A stretch of 64,000 bases of DNA from Chitinophagales bacterium (GTDB taxonomy: Bacteria > Bacteroidota > Bacteroidia > Chitinophagales > Saprospiraceae). Shown in pieces: positions 1 to 8,076 of this stretch (position 1 is its first letter; the number at the start of each line of letters is the position of its first letter). The position numbers and the translations under genes were made by a program. The notes beneath the pieces are model-generated. The model did not search any database, was not told the origin of the DNA, and saw only the letters and a list, made by a program, of their open reading frames with translations. The stretch covers positions 1-64,000 of the forward strand of contig JAKSDI010000278.1 of assembly GCA_022360175.1 (NCBI GenBank), written 5' to 3'.

Positions 1-954
1 CATAGATTCTAAACCACTAAAAATGATTTGTTCATCGCGTTGAGTTAACCAAAGCTCTGTTTGTTCCGGGCAATCAACGGGCATATAAAAACTACCATCA
101 TCATCTACTTTGACAATTGCTCTAAGAATGAATTGGTTGTCATAAGATTCATGAAATTCTTCTGGAAGTGCTTCTGCTATTGCCGCTACGGGTATACATG
201 GGCCTGGGTGAGAATGGTGAGGTAGATTCAGTTTATCCATCAAAAAATACCATGATGTTTCATTGTTAAGTTCATAAACTCTATTGGCTTCGGAGCGACT
301 TACAGTGAATGAATGCCCAATGGGACGGTTGCCGTGATGTACTCCCATTTCTACGCTGAGTGTAGGATCGGCATAGCCTATCATGATGGCGCCTCTTTCT
401 AATATGGTATTATTGATGAATTGGTAGCTACTTATGGCTCTGGTATTATCAGAAGAAGTTCCTCCAAAAACGGGAATATCATTGCCAAAAACACTGGCAA
501 TTCCTTCAATGGCACGATCGGCTGCAATATCAATTCCAGATGCCAGAATATGTATCATATTAATTTTATCAGATTTGGCATGTAATTCCTGCGCCATCTT
601 TTGTGCTTCGTCATAAGAGTTTTCTCCACGAATGTTTTTACAACTGGAGATGAAGAACTCGCCATCTTTTTCTGGCTCGACAATCATAATAGCAAGGGCT
701 CTCATGTTTTCATTGGCACCTTCAATTCCTATGACACCGGCACAAGTGCAACCAGCAATTGTTGCATTAGGGCATTTCTCAAGAGCTGCATCCAATAAAT
801 CCTGGAAATTATGGCCAATAGTGCTGTGGATAACAATGAGAAGTTGCTTCTCATAAATTTGTGCATCTTGCTCTTTTAATGCACTTGCCAGGCAATCATA
901 CATCGCTTTTTTAGAGTGAACGAGACCATTGCTGGCAGAGTAAAATTTGAGCAT
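1..954 (-). CDS. FIST domain signal-transduction protein (3' end cut by window)
   Basis: I translated the minus strand from an ATG at 954; the frame stays open to base 1, so 318 codons are visible and the C-terminus lies outside. FIST proteins are sensory input modules thought to bind small ligands such as amino acids. Sequence support: an N-terminal half with the GCTCAGVI-type glycine/cysteine turn (about residue 72), followed by DIPVFGGTSSDN (about residue 160), which matches the conserved turn of the FIST N-domain, and a following FIST-C-like region. No signal peptide or membrane segment is seen, so it is probably cytoplasmic. No sensor kinase or cyclase partner is visible in the window, but its downstream neighbour is outside. 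The family call is fairly sure; the ligand and output are unknown. Confidence 0.75.
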   Translation of the reverse strand, partial: MLKFYSASNGLVHSKKAMYDCLASALKEQDAQIYEKQLLIVIHSTIGHNFQDLLDAALEKCPNATIAGCTCAGVIGIEGANENMRALAIMIVEPEKDGEFFISSCKNIRGENSYDEAQKMAQELHAKSDKINMIHILASGIDIAADRAIEGIASVFGNDIPVFGGTSSDNTRAISSYQFINNTILERGAIMIGYADPTLSVEMGVHHGNRPIGHSFTVSRSEANRVYELNNETSWYFLMDKLNLPHHSHPGPCIPVAAIAEALPEEFHESYDNQFILRAIVKVDDDGSFYMPVDCPEQTELWLTQRDEQIIFSGLESM

Positions 955-1114
955 TGTTTATAGTTTTTGTGTAGTTTTTTGGGAGAATGTTCAATAATTA
1001 CAAATGTTGAACTCACATACTCTATGTTGGTAAGATAAGGATAAATTGAGAAATTATAAATACATTGGCTTTAAGATGTTAATATATTAGTGCAATTAGA
1101 AAAGAATAATCATA

Positions 1115-1534
1115 ATGAATAATATCAGGCCTTTTCATTTAGCAATACCAGTAAAAGAATTAGACGCTACTCGTAGATTTTACAATACGGTATTGAATTG
1201 TAGAGAAGGACGCTCTTCAGAGCAGTGGGTAGATCTTGATTTTTACGGGCATCAATTAGTATTGCATATAGCTCATAGAGAAGAAGAAGAAAGTCACAAT
1301 CCAGTAGATGGCCATGAGGTGCCAGTTCCTCACTTTGGCGTCGTATTAACGATGGAAGATTGGGAGGAATTAGCCGAAAGGCTGAAATCACATAACATTG
1401 AATTTGTAATAGAACCTTATATTCGTTTTAAAGGCTTGCCTGGTGAACAGGCAACTATGTTTTTTAAAGACCCATCTGGCAATGCGTTGGAATTCAAGGC
1501 ATTTAAGGATTTGGAGCAGTTGTTTGCCAAGTAA
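1115..1534 (+). CDS. VOC superfamily (glyoxalase/bleomycin-resistance fold) protein
   Basis: A 139-residue protein with the paired beta-alpha-beta-beta-beta layout of the vicinal oxygen chelate fold. It starts with [10 protein letters not shown], carrying the usual first metal-ligand histidine (residue 8), and ends with the [15 protein letters not shown] signature, which provides the usual glutamate ligand near residue 127. Family members include glyoxalase I, dioxygenases and resistance proteins; the sequence alone does not fix the substrate. It stands alone on the plus strand. Its stop codon (1532-1534) abuts the stop of the convergent sua5 gene with no spacer. A cytoplasmic metalloenzyme is the best reading. 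Confidence 0.8.
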   Translation: MNNIRPFHLAIPVKELDATRRFYNTVLNCREGRSSEQWVDLDFYGHQLVLHIAHREEEESHNPVDGHEVPVPHFGVVLTMEDWEELAERLKSHNIEFVIEPYIRFKGLPGEQATMFFKDPSGNALEFKAFKDLEQLFAK

Positions 1535-2485
1535 TTATTTAGCAGCAGCTCTGCGCAAACGGTCGTTGATAGCCCTGCCAAGGCCTTCTTCTGGTACCAA
1601 TTCGGCCAGGATAATATCCAACTTCATTTGATCCAATAGCCTCATACCAGCGAATAGTCGTTGGGCTGCTTCATGTAAAGATCCTGCTGTAGAGAGCACT
1701 ACTTGTTGAGAAGCAGGGATCGTATCGTGATAATCTTTAAACCTAATGAGCCCAATTTTTTGGCCATTATGTTGTTTTATAAGCTCGTTGATATTGCCCA
1801 GTTCAAGTCCAGCACTGGGGGCATAGTGACTTTTTAACATACCTGGCGCCTGAGGATTGGAAGAGGAATGAGCGCGTACATGTACAGGGCCGATAATAGA
1901 CTCTATTTGCTCTACAGGAGTGCCTCCCTTTCGGTAAATTATGGGAGCCTCTTCTTCAAAGCCTATGATAGTACTTTCAAGTCCAATATTGCAGGGGCCC
2001 CCATCCAATATATATGGAATCTGATTGCCCAACTGATCATTAACGTGTTGTGCAGTAGTAGGGCTAATATAGCCAAAAGGGTTTGCACTGGGAGCAGCTA
2101 ATGGAAAGTCTAACTTACTAAGAAGCTGTAGCGCCATTGGGTGATTGGGAATACGTATCGCAACGCGGGGAGAGCCAGCAGTGACAATATCCGGAACCTT
2201 CTTTTTCTTGGGAAGAAGCAGGGTAAGAGGCCCCGGCATCAGTTGTTGGGCTAGTAAGTAAGCCTTTTCAGGTATATTGACCACAAATTCCTCCAGTCTA
2301 CTGAAATGATTCGTATGAATGATAAGGGGGTCAAAAGACGGGCGTTTTTTTACATCAAAGATACTCGCTACTGCCCGGCTACTATAAGCATTGCCTGCAA
2401 GGCCATAAACCGTTTCCGTAGGAATCGCTACTAGTGCATCTGATTGTAAAAATTCTGCTGCTTTTTGTATGTCAGTACCAATCAT
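1535..2485 (-). CDS. sua5: L-threonylcarbamoyladenylate synthase (Sua5/YrdC/YwlC family)
   Basis: Makes threonylcarbamoyl-AMP from threonine, bicarbonate and ATP, the first step of the t6A37 tRNA modification. The 316 residues match the long Sua5 form: an N-terminal YrdC domain (residues about 5-190) joined to a C-terminal Sua5 domain (about 215-316). YrdC signatures are PTETVYGLAGNA near the N-terminus, DVKKRPSFDPLI with the lysine/arginine pair, and APSANPFGYISPT with the SxN motif. The start ATG at 2485 leaves no leader peptide. It is divergent from the TrpF-like gene (112 bp between starts) and convergent with the VOC gene with zero spacing. Cytoplasmic. Confidence 0.93.
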   Translation of the reverse strand: MIGTDIQKAAEFLQSDALVAIPTETVYGLAGNAYSSRAVASIFDVKKRPSFDPLIIHTNHFSRLEEFVVNIPEKAYLLAQQLMPGPLTLLLPKKKKVPDIVTAGSPRVAIRIPNHPMALQLLSKLDFPLAAPSANPFGYISPTTAQHVNDQLGNQIPYILDGGPCNIGLESTIIGFEEEAPIIYRKGGTPVEQIESIIGPVHVRAHSSSNPQAPGMLKSHYAPSAGLELGNINELIKQHNGQKIGLIRFKDYHDTIPASQQVVLSTAGSLHEAAQRLFAGMRLLDQMKLDIILAELVPEEGLGRAINDRLRRAAAK

Positions 2486-2597
2486 TTATAGCTTACATAT
2501 TTTGAAAAAGCAAAGTTCTATAAAAAGAACTAAATTACTATTGTTTCATTGAAGTTGTTTGAGGATTGCTGTAATAGTCAAAAAACATTAGCTCAAT

Positions 2598-3242
2598 ATG
2601 GTAAGAGTCAAAATTTGCTGCATAAGCAGTCAGAAGGAAGCCCGAATGGCAATAAATCATGGAGCATCTGCTCTTGGTTTGGTAGGACATATGCCAAGTG
2701 GCCCCGGTATTATATCAGATGAAGAAATCAAAGCAATCACCCAAAAAGTACCTCCACCTATTGCTACTTTTTTATTGACAAGTGAGGTAAGTGCGAATGC
2801 AATTGTTCGACACCATCAACTGGTTCAAACCAATACCATACAAATAGTAGATGCTCTTAAAGAAGGAACTTACCTTGATATAAAAAATGCATTGCCAGAG
2901 GTGAAGCTTGTACAGGTTGTACATGTGCAAGGAGAATCATCTATTGATGAAGCTTTGGCAATCGCTGAAAAAGTAGATGCCTTATTGCTGGATAGCGGAA
3001 ATCCGAATGCTGCTATAAAAACATTAGGAGGTACTGGCAATACTCATGACTGGGCAATTAGCCGTAAAATAGCTGACCAATCAGAGGTGCCTGTTTTTCT
3101 TGCAGGTGGTTTGAATGCCGAAAATGTTAAACGTGCGATTGATACCGTTCAGCCTTTTGGAGTAGATCTATGTAGTGGAGTCCGCTCAAATGGAAATTTA
3201 GATCCTGCCAAATTGGAGCAGTTTTTTGGACAAATAATGTAA
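2598..3242 (+). CDS. TrpF-like (phosphoribosylanthranilate isomerase family) protein, divergent
   Basis: A 214-residue (beta/alpha)8-type protein related to phosphoribosylanthranilate isomerase. It keeps KIC at residues 5-7 (the usual catalytic cysteine), LLLDS with Asp132 (the usual general acid), the GGTGNTHDW loop near 144-152, and the C-terminal phosphate-binding stretch VFLAGGLNAENV followed by GVDLCSGVRS. It lacks the SPR motif that normally follows strand 2: here the segment reads MPSGPGIIS. It is not in a trp operon and stands alone between divergent sua5 and a convergent MFS gene. It may be a true isomerase or a paralogue with another sugar-phosphate substrate. Family membership is secure; function is not. 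Confidence 0.75.
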   Translation: MVRVKICCISSQKEARMAINHGASALGLVGHMPSGPGIISDEEIKAITQKVPPPIATFLLTSEVSANAIVRHHQLVQTNTIQIVDALKEGTYLDIKNALPEVKLVQVVHVQGESSIDEALAIAEKVDALLLDSGNPNAAIKTLGGTGNTHDWAISRKIADQSEVPVFLAGGLNAENVKRAIDTVQPFGVDLCSGVRSNGNLDPAKLEQFFGQIM

Positions 3243-3296
3243 AGGAGATATTTAGGGAGTTTAGACAAAACTATCTAAACTCCCCAAACTCCTTTT
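3241..3296. terminator. Composite stem-loop between convergent genes, likely bidirectional terminator
   Basis: A perfect 11-bp stem GGGAGTTTAGA (3255-3265) / TCTAAACTCCC (3274-3284) with an 8-nt loop, flanked by a second complementary pair AAAGGAG (3241-3247) / CTCCTTT (3289-3295). The right arm runs into TTTT. It fills the space between the TrpF-like and MFS genes and overlaps the MFS stop codon. Confidence 0.75.
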
Positions 3297-4533
3297 AAGC
3301 AACTTGTGCAAAGGCCCTTTTTTCTCTATTGCCAATAGTACGGAAGCCTATCCAGCATAAGACACACATGAGCATAATAGCCCACCAAAGCGCATCAAAG
3401 CTGAAGCGCTCAGCAAGCTGCATGCCAACATTAGGAGCAATAATATGGGAAATGGAGTAAGTCATGGTAAATAAAGCCATGTATTGCCCTCTGTTTTTAT
3501 TGGAAGTAAAGGCCATCGCTACCGTTGCAATAAATGGTAAACTCAGTATCTCACCTATAGTAAGAAGCAACATACAGGCAATGGATGCACCAAAGTTATT
3601 CCCAAATATATTAAAGATTAGGAAGGAAAGTCCAATCAATAAGGTCCCTACACTAATCAGTTGCCAGGATTTAAAACGCTTTTCAATTACAAAAATCAAA
3701 GGCATTTCTATAATGGCAATTACCAGCCCATTCATAGCCATCAGCCGCCCAATACTTGCTTCATTAATCAAGACCTCCTGCTTGAAAAAAACAGGTAAGG
3801 TTGAGAATAATTGCATAAAGGCAATTCCATTGAGCAACACAAAAATCAGAAAGAAAAGAAAAGCGTGATCTTTCCAGACTGAGGTATGGAATGTTGGTTC
3901 TTCTTCTGATATATTCTCTTCTTCATTTGTTGCTGGTGTAATTTGCCTTTCTTTTAGGGCATAACGGAAATATAATGCAGCGCTCATGCAGGTTAGGCCA
4001 TCTACCCAAAATAGCCAATGATAGCCTAGTTGTGCAGCAATAATACCACCAGCAGCGGGTCCTACTGCCCATCCCAGATTAATGGCTAGACGAAGCAAAG
4101 CAATTGCTCGAGTTCGATTTTCTTTACTACTATAGACAGCAATAGCTGCAAAATTGGCGGGCCGGAAAGCATCTGCAATAGTACTTGCAATAAATACCAT
4201 AACACAAATGCTAAAAAGAGAATCCATAAAGGATAAACCAATAAAAGCCAAACCACTTAAAAATAGAGACCAAAACTGAACGGAGTAATAACCTATTTTA
4301 TCAGTTAATTTACCACCAATGTAGGAACCGAGCACAGAGCCTGCTCCAAAACAGCTCATTACCCACCCCGCCTGGATAAGAGAAAAATGTTTGACCTGAG
4401 TAAGGTATACCGATAGAAACGGAATGACCATTGTCCCACTTCGATTGATAAGCATGACTACTGAAAGTAACCATACTTCACGGGAGAAACCTCGGAAGGA
4501 ATCTTTGTAGACGGAAAAAGCTTTGTTTAACAT
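3295..4533 (-). CDS. MFS transporter, 12-TM drug/metabolite exporter-like
   Basis: A 412-residue major facilitator superfamily permease. About twelve hydrophobic segments are visible, and the loop after TM2 carries GGKLTDKIGYYS, the MFS motif A. A charged cytoplasmic loop with acidic EEENISEEEP splits the two six-helix halves. I chose the ATG at 4533 because AAAGGA lies 6-7 nt upstream on the minus strand; a longer reading from TTG at 4584 adds 17 polar residues without an RBS. The substrate cannot be told. The gene is convergent with the TrpF-like gene and divergent from grpE. Confidence 0.85.
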   Translation of the reverse strand: MLNKAFSVYKDSFRGFSREVWLLSVVMLINRSGTMVIPFLSVYLTQVKHFSLIQAGWVMSCFGAGSVLGSYIGGKLTDKIGYYSVQFWSLFLSGLAFIGLSFMDSLFSICVMVFIASTIADAFRPANFAAIAVYSSKENRTRAIALLRLAINLGWAVGPAAGGIIAAQLGYHWLFWVDGLTCMSAALYFRYALKERQITPATNEEENISEEEPTFHTSVWKDHAFLFFLIFVLLNGIAFMQLFSTLPVFFKQEVLINEASIGRLMAMNGLVIAIIEMPLIFVIEKRFKSWQLISVGTLLIGLSFLIFNIFGNNFGASIACMLLLTIGEILSLPFIATVAMAFTSNKNRGQYMALFTMTYSISHIIAPNVGMQLAERFSFDALWWAIMLMCVLCWIGFRTIGNREKRAFAQVA

Positions 4534-4707
4534 GGGTGTTCCTTTATTAGGAGTAGTTGATGAATCCCTTTTGGTTGAAACCAAAGAATCATAAATTGAA
4601 GTGTATAACTGCCATTATTAGAAACAAAGTTCCCTATTGGGTAAATTATAAGACTGACATTTTGGCGTTAATAACAAGCTGGCAAAGAAATTGCTATAGC
4701 AAATATG

Positions 4708-4715
4708 TACTTTTG
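4708..4715 (+). promoter_or_regulatory. Bacteroidota -7 element (TACTTTTG) upstream of grpE
   Basis: Matches TAnnTTTG exactly and would place transcription start about 20 nt before the grpE ATG at 4742. No convincing TTG element sits 19-20 nt upstream, and no CIRCE-like inverted repeat is visible. Confidence 0.5.
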
Positions 4716-4741
4716 CAAACCGAAGAAAAGAATTTCATCAT

Positions 4742-5323
4742 ATGAACGATAAAGAAAAACAGGAATCATTGCAGGAGGAAGCCCTTGCTACCGATCAGGA
4801 AGTAGAACAGGAAGAGCAGGTGCAGACAGAAGAGCAAGAGCCATCAGTAATGGATGATGGAGATAGCCTGGAAAAAGAACATGAAACATTGAAAACACAA
4901 TACGAAGAGTCAAAAGACAAATACTTGCGGCTATTAGCGGAGTTTGAAAACTATAAAAAGCGTACGATTCGCGAGAAGATGGAGATGATGAAGAATGCTG
5001 CTCAGGACACTTTGTCATCTTTGTTGCCAGTTTTGGACGATTTTGACAGAGCCAAAAAAGCTGCAGAGGCAAGTGATAAAGGGGACTTATTTAATGAAGG
5101 AATTGGCTTAGTATATCAAAAACTCTATAACACCCTCAAACAAAAAGGGTTAAAGCCAATGGAATCAGATGGTCAGCTTTTTGATCCTGAATTGCATGAA
5201 GCTTTTACAGAAATTCCTGCACCTACAGAGGAAATGAAAGGGCATGTTGTAGATACGATTGAAAAAGGATATTGGCTGAACGAGAAAATTATCCGCCACG
5301 CAAAGGTTGTGGTGGGCAAATAG
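4742..5323 (+). CDS. grpE: GrpE nucleotide exchange factor
   Basis: Releases ADP from DnaK in the Hsp70 cycle; cytoplasmic homodimer. The 193-residue protein has the expected layout: an acidic disordered N-terminus (residues 1-50), a long coiled coil with LRLLAEFENYKKRT (about 63-75), and a C-terminal beta domain ending in GYWLNEKIIRHAKVVVGK, the family signature. dnaJ follows 18 nt downstream, so the two form an operon closed by the hairpin at 6522. dnaK is not in the window. Confidence 0.96.
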   Translation: MNDKEKQESLQEEALATDQEVEQEEQVQTEEQEPSVMDDGDSLEKEHETLKTQYEESKDKYLRLLAEFENYKKRTIREKMEMMKNAAQDTLSSLLPVLDDFDRAKKAAEASDKGDLFNEGIGLVYQKLYNTLKQKGLKPMESDGQLFDPELHEAFTEIPAPTEEMKGHVVDTIEKGYWLNEKIIRHAKVVVGK

Positions 5324-5341
5324 TAAGTACATAATTAGATT

Positions 5342-6502
5342 ATGGCAAAAAGAGATTATTACGAGGTTCTTGGGGTAGGTAAGGATGCTGATGAAGGTAC
5401 CATCAAGAAAGCCTATCGCAAGATGGCGATAAAATATCACCCGGATAAAAATCCAGGAGATAAAGGGGCAGAGGAAAAATTTAAGGAAGCTGCAGAAGCC
5501 TATGAAATATTGAGTGATGCTCAAAAGAAGGCACGCTATGATCGCTATGGGCATGCTGGTGTAGACCCAAATGCTGGTGGATTTGGAGGCGGAGGAGGTA
5601 TGACTATGGATGATATCTTCCAGCAATTTGGAGACATCTTTGGAGATGGTGGCAGTCCATTTGAATCTTTCTTTGGAGGAGGAGGGCGCACTCGCACCCG
5701 TGGTAGAGGACAAAAGGGTGAAAACCTGAGAATAAAGGTGTCTCTGACATTGGAGGAAATAGCCTCTGGTGTGAAGAAAAAAATCAAGGTAAAGAAATTT
5801 ACAGGTTGTGATACTTGTGATGGAACTGGTGCCAAGGATAAAAATTCGGTACAAACGTGTTCTACTTGTCGTGGAGCGGGTTATGTACGACAGGTGAAAA
5901 ATACCTTCCTGGGACAAATGCAAACCACTGTGACTTGCCCAAGCTGTAATGGTTCGGGACAAATGGTGACAGCAAATTGCCCCAAGTGTAAAGGCGATGG
6001 CCGCATTTATGGAGAAGAGACGATAGAAATAGATATTCCAGCGGGAGTAGAAGAAGGGATGCAACTATCTCTAAGAGGAAAAGGAAATAAAGGACTGAAA
6101 GGTGGCCCTGCCGGAGATTTACTCGTTAATATAGTAGAGAAGCCTCATGAACACCTCCAGCGGGATGGTATGAATTTGGTCTATGATCTGTACCTCAATT
6201 TTGCAGATGCTGCTTTGGGTACTTCTGTAGAGGTGCCTACTATTGGAGGCAGAGTGAAAATAAAAGTACCGGCTGGTACACAATCTGGTAAAATATTCCG
6301 TTTAAGAGGCAAAGGATTACCATCTGTACAATCGTACGGTACTGGTGACCAACTTATCCATGTGAATGTATGGACACCAAAGAAATTATCAGATGATGAG
6401 AAGAAGATGATGGAGCAATTGCGTAAATCTTCCAACTTCAATCCTCAGCCTGGGAAGTCTGAAAAAGGTTTCTTTGAAAAAATGAAGGATTATTTTAAGT
6501 AG
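5342..6502 (+). CDS. dnaJ: Chaperone DnaJ (type I, full length)
   Basis: Hsp40 co-chaperone that delivers unfolded clients to DnaK and stimulates its ATPase. All type I domains are present in 386 residues: a J-domain (about 4-68) with HPD at 33-35, a glycine/phenylalanine-rich linker (about 75-125), the zinc-binding region with four CxxCxGxG motifs (CDTCDGTG, CSTCRGAG, CPSCNGSG, CPKCKGDG), then the C-terminal client-binding domains. It lies directly behind grpE and is followed by a strong terminator. A 299-codon antisense frame over this gene is a shadow. Confidence 0.97.
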   Translation: MAKRDYYEVLGVGKDADEGTIKKAYRKMAIKYHPDKNPGDKGAEEKFKEAAEAYEILSDAQKKARYDRYGHAGVDPNAGGFGGGGGMTMDDIFQQFGDIFGDGGSPFESFFGGGGRTRTRGRGQKGENLRIKVSLTLEEIASGVKKKIKVKKFTGCDTCDGTGAKDKNSVQTCSTCRGAGYVRQVKNTFLGQMQTTVTCPSCNGSGQMVTANCPKCKGDGRIYGEETIEIDIPAGVEEGMQLSLRGKGNKGLKGGPAGDLLVNIVEKPHEHLQRDGMNLVYDLYLNFADAALGTSVEVPTIGGRVKIKVPAGTQSGKIFRLRGKGLPSVQSYGTGDQLIHVNVWTPKKLSDDEKKMMEQLRKSSNFNPQPGKSEKGFFEKMKDYFK

Positions 6503-6521
6503 TAATCGTTCAAAGGAATAA

Positions 6522-6572
6522 CTTGCGTTTACTGAACTTTCAAGGTTTAGTAAACGCAAGCCTTATTTTTAC
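6522..6572 (+). terminator. Intrinsic terminator of grpE-dnaJ
   Basis: A 16-bp stem with one G-T pair: 6522-6537 pairs with 6545-6560 around a 7-nt loop, followed by CCTTATTTTT. It sits 20 nt after the dnaJ stop and immediately before gldH, which rules out the longer TTG-start reading of gldH. Confidence 0.85.
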
Positions 6573-6594
6573 CTTTTATAATATAGATAGAAAG

Positions 6595-7083
6595 ATGAAC
6601 GTGTCTAATGTCAGTTTCCTGATGGAAGTTATTGTATTATTACTATTTTCTTCCTGTGGGCCTTCGTATGAATATGAATCTTATCATGACATAGAAAATG
6701 GACAATGGACTTATGAAGATACGATCAGCTTTCAATTTAATATAGAAGATACACTTAGTATCTATAATCTGTACCTGGAGTTAGAGCACAGTCCGGCCTT
6801 TAGTAATCAAAATCTCTATACCCAAATTCATACTACCTTTCCAGAAGGACAACACCTCACCGAAATGGTTTCTCTGGAATTGTCGGATAATGCTATTGGC
6901 AGCTGGCAGGGAAAGTGCAATAAAGAATACTGTACACTGCAAATACCTATCCAGAAAGGAGCTTACTTTAATCAAGTTGGAAAACATATTATTACCATCG
7001 AACAATACATGCGTAAATCTCCTGTAGAGGGGATTTATCAGGTTGGGCTTATGCTAGAGGATACTGGGGAGAGGAGAGAGTGA
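6595..7083 (+). CDS. gldH: GldH-like gliding motility lipoprotein
   Basis: A 162-residue lipoprotein: hydrophobic N-terminus ending in the lipobox LLFSSC, then a periplasm-facing domain. The body resembles GldH of flavobacteria (envelope lipoprotein needed for gliding and T9SS function): TISFQFNIEDTLSIYNLYLEL, then PFxN-type and SWQGK segments, and a C-terminal IEQYMRKSPVEGIYQVGL stretch. The call rests on that pattern. I start at ATG 6595, since the upstream TTG frame (6523) runs through the dnaJ terminator. It is followed, 142 bp on, by a T9SS cargo protein. Confidence 0.7.
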   Translation: MNVSNVSFLMEVIVLLLFSSCGPSYEYESYHDIENGQWTYEDTISFQFNIEDTLSIYNLYLELEHSPAFSNQNLYTQIHTTFPEGQHLTEMVSLELSDNAIGSWQGKCNKEYCTLQIPIQKGAYFNQVGKHIITIEQYMRKSPVEGIYQVGLMLEDTGERRE

Positions 7084-7225
7084 TATTGTGATGTAGTGAT
7101 GTGGAGTTTATAGCAACGTTTAGTAATGGAACTAAAAATAGTTGTTAAGCATTACAACCATTGTACGTTTGTATGCATCTGACCTTTTGAAGAAGCATTT
7201 CATTATTAAGTAAATTCCAACAATT

Positions 7226-7948
7226 ATGAATCCCAAAATCCTTAAAGGCTTTTCCTTTTTCCTTTTTATTGTATTATGTTTTATTGGGTATCGCTCAACT
7301 GCTCAGATCAGTCCTCATGGAGAAGGGCCTATTACCATTATGGAATTTGAAAGGGAGGAATATGACTTTGGAATAATAGAGGAAGGTACTATGGTGAGGC
7401 AAGTTTATACTTTTACAAATATAGGAACTGAACCTCTTATTCTAATCAATGTAAAGGGGAGCTGTGGGTGTACAGTGCCCCAATGGCCTAGGGATCCGAT
7501 TGCACCCGGAGAAACGGCTTCTCTGACAGTAGAGTTCAATTCAAAAGGAAAGCGCGGCAAACGCAAACAAAGAGTTACTATTACGGCTAATACCAATCCT
7601 TCTCAAACCTATTTATACTTAAAAGGAGAAATCAAGCCTAAAGAAGAAAGTGGCGATGACTTAGTAATTATCCAACCAGAAACAGAGGAAAAACCTAATT
7701 GTCTCAATGTATACCCTAATCCCACTTCTGATGTACTCAGAATGGAAATGGAAAAGAATGCGTTGGGGCTTTCTGCTATTATCAGCATTCACTCTTATAA
7801 AGGAGAATTGATGGCTGCTCGGAATATCGACGAAGTGAAACCTATACTTGAATTTGATGTCCGACATTACCCGGCAGGTTCATATACTATTACTATCCAG
7901 GTGGAAGGGCAAACCGCGGAGACGCGTTGTTTTGTGGTTGCCAAGTAG
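7226..7948 (+). CDS. DUF1573 protein with T9SS C-terminal sorting domain
   Basis: A 240-residue secreted protein. It has a signal peptide (residues 1-27, ending STAQ), a DUF1573 Ig-like domain (about 38-140) with YDFGIIEEG and the GSCGCTVPQW motif (Cys80, Cys82), and a C-terminal type A sorting domain opening at NVYPNPTSD (about 161). DUF1573 domains are common surface modules in Bacteroidota without known activity; the C-terminal domain directs export through T9SS. Its predicted location is the cell surface or medium. Confidence 0.85.
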   Translation: MNPKILKGFSFFLFIVLCFIGYRSTAQISPHGEGPITIMEFEREEYDFGIIEEGTMVRQVYTFTNIGTEPLILINVKGSCGCTVPQWPRDPIAPGETASLTVEFNSKGKRGKRKQRVTITANTNPSQTYLYLKGEIKPKEESGDDLVIIQPETEEKPNCLNVYPNPTSDVLRMEMEKNALGLSAIISIHSYKGELMAARNIDEVKPILEFDVRHYPAGSYTITIQVEGQTAETRCFVVAK

Positions 7949-8006
7949 GGGAAAGAGGTGAAAGATAATACATAAACTTTAATCTCCTCTGGGTTAAGCT
8001 TTCACC

Positions 8007-8036
8007 TTTTACATTTTTCTTCTGCATTTTACATTT
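8007..8036 (+). repeat. Two copies of TTTTACATTT, 20 bp apart
   Basis: Copies at 8007-8016 and 8027-8036 in a CT-rich intergenic run just upstream of the cytochrome promoter. The segment CTTTCACCT before it is also the inverse of AGGTGAAAG at about 7956-7964. It could be low-complexity sequence with no function. Confidence 0.4.
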
Positions 8037-8047
8037 CAAATACTTCC

Positions 8048-8055
8048 TATATTTG
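8048..8055 (+). promoter_or_regulatory. -7 element TATATTTG upstream of the multihaem cytochrome gene
   Basis: Exact TAnnTTTG match, 21 nt before the ATG at 8077. No clear TTG partner is seen upstream. Confidence 0.45.
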
Positions 8056-8076
8056 CCTCTGGCAAAGTAGTATTTT

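Noticed and set aside
5165-6064. 299-codon open frame on the minus strand across grpE and dnaJ
   Set aside because: It lies antisense to two certain genes and its product is histidine- and serine-rich without any family features; it is a codon-bias shadow.
6523-6594. Longer gldH start at TTG 6523
   Set aside because: The added codons run through the dnaJ terminator and put an extra sequence ahead of the lipoprotein signal.
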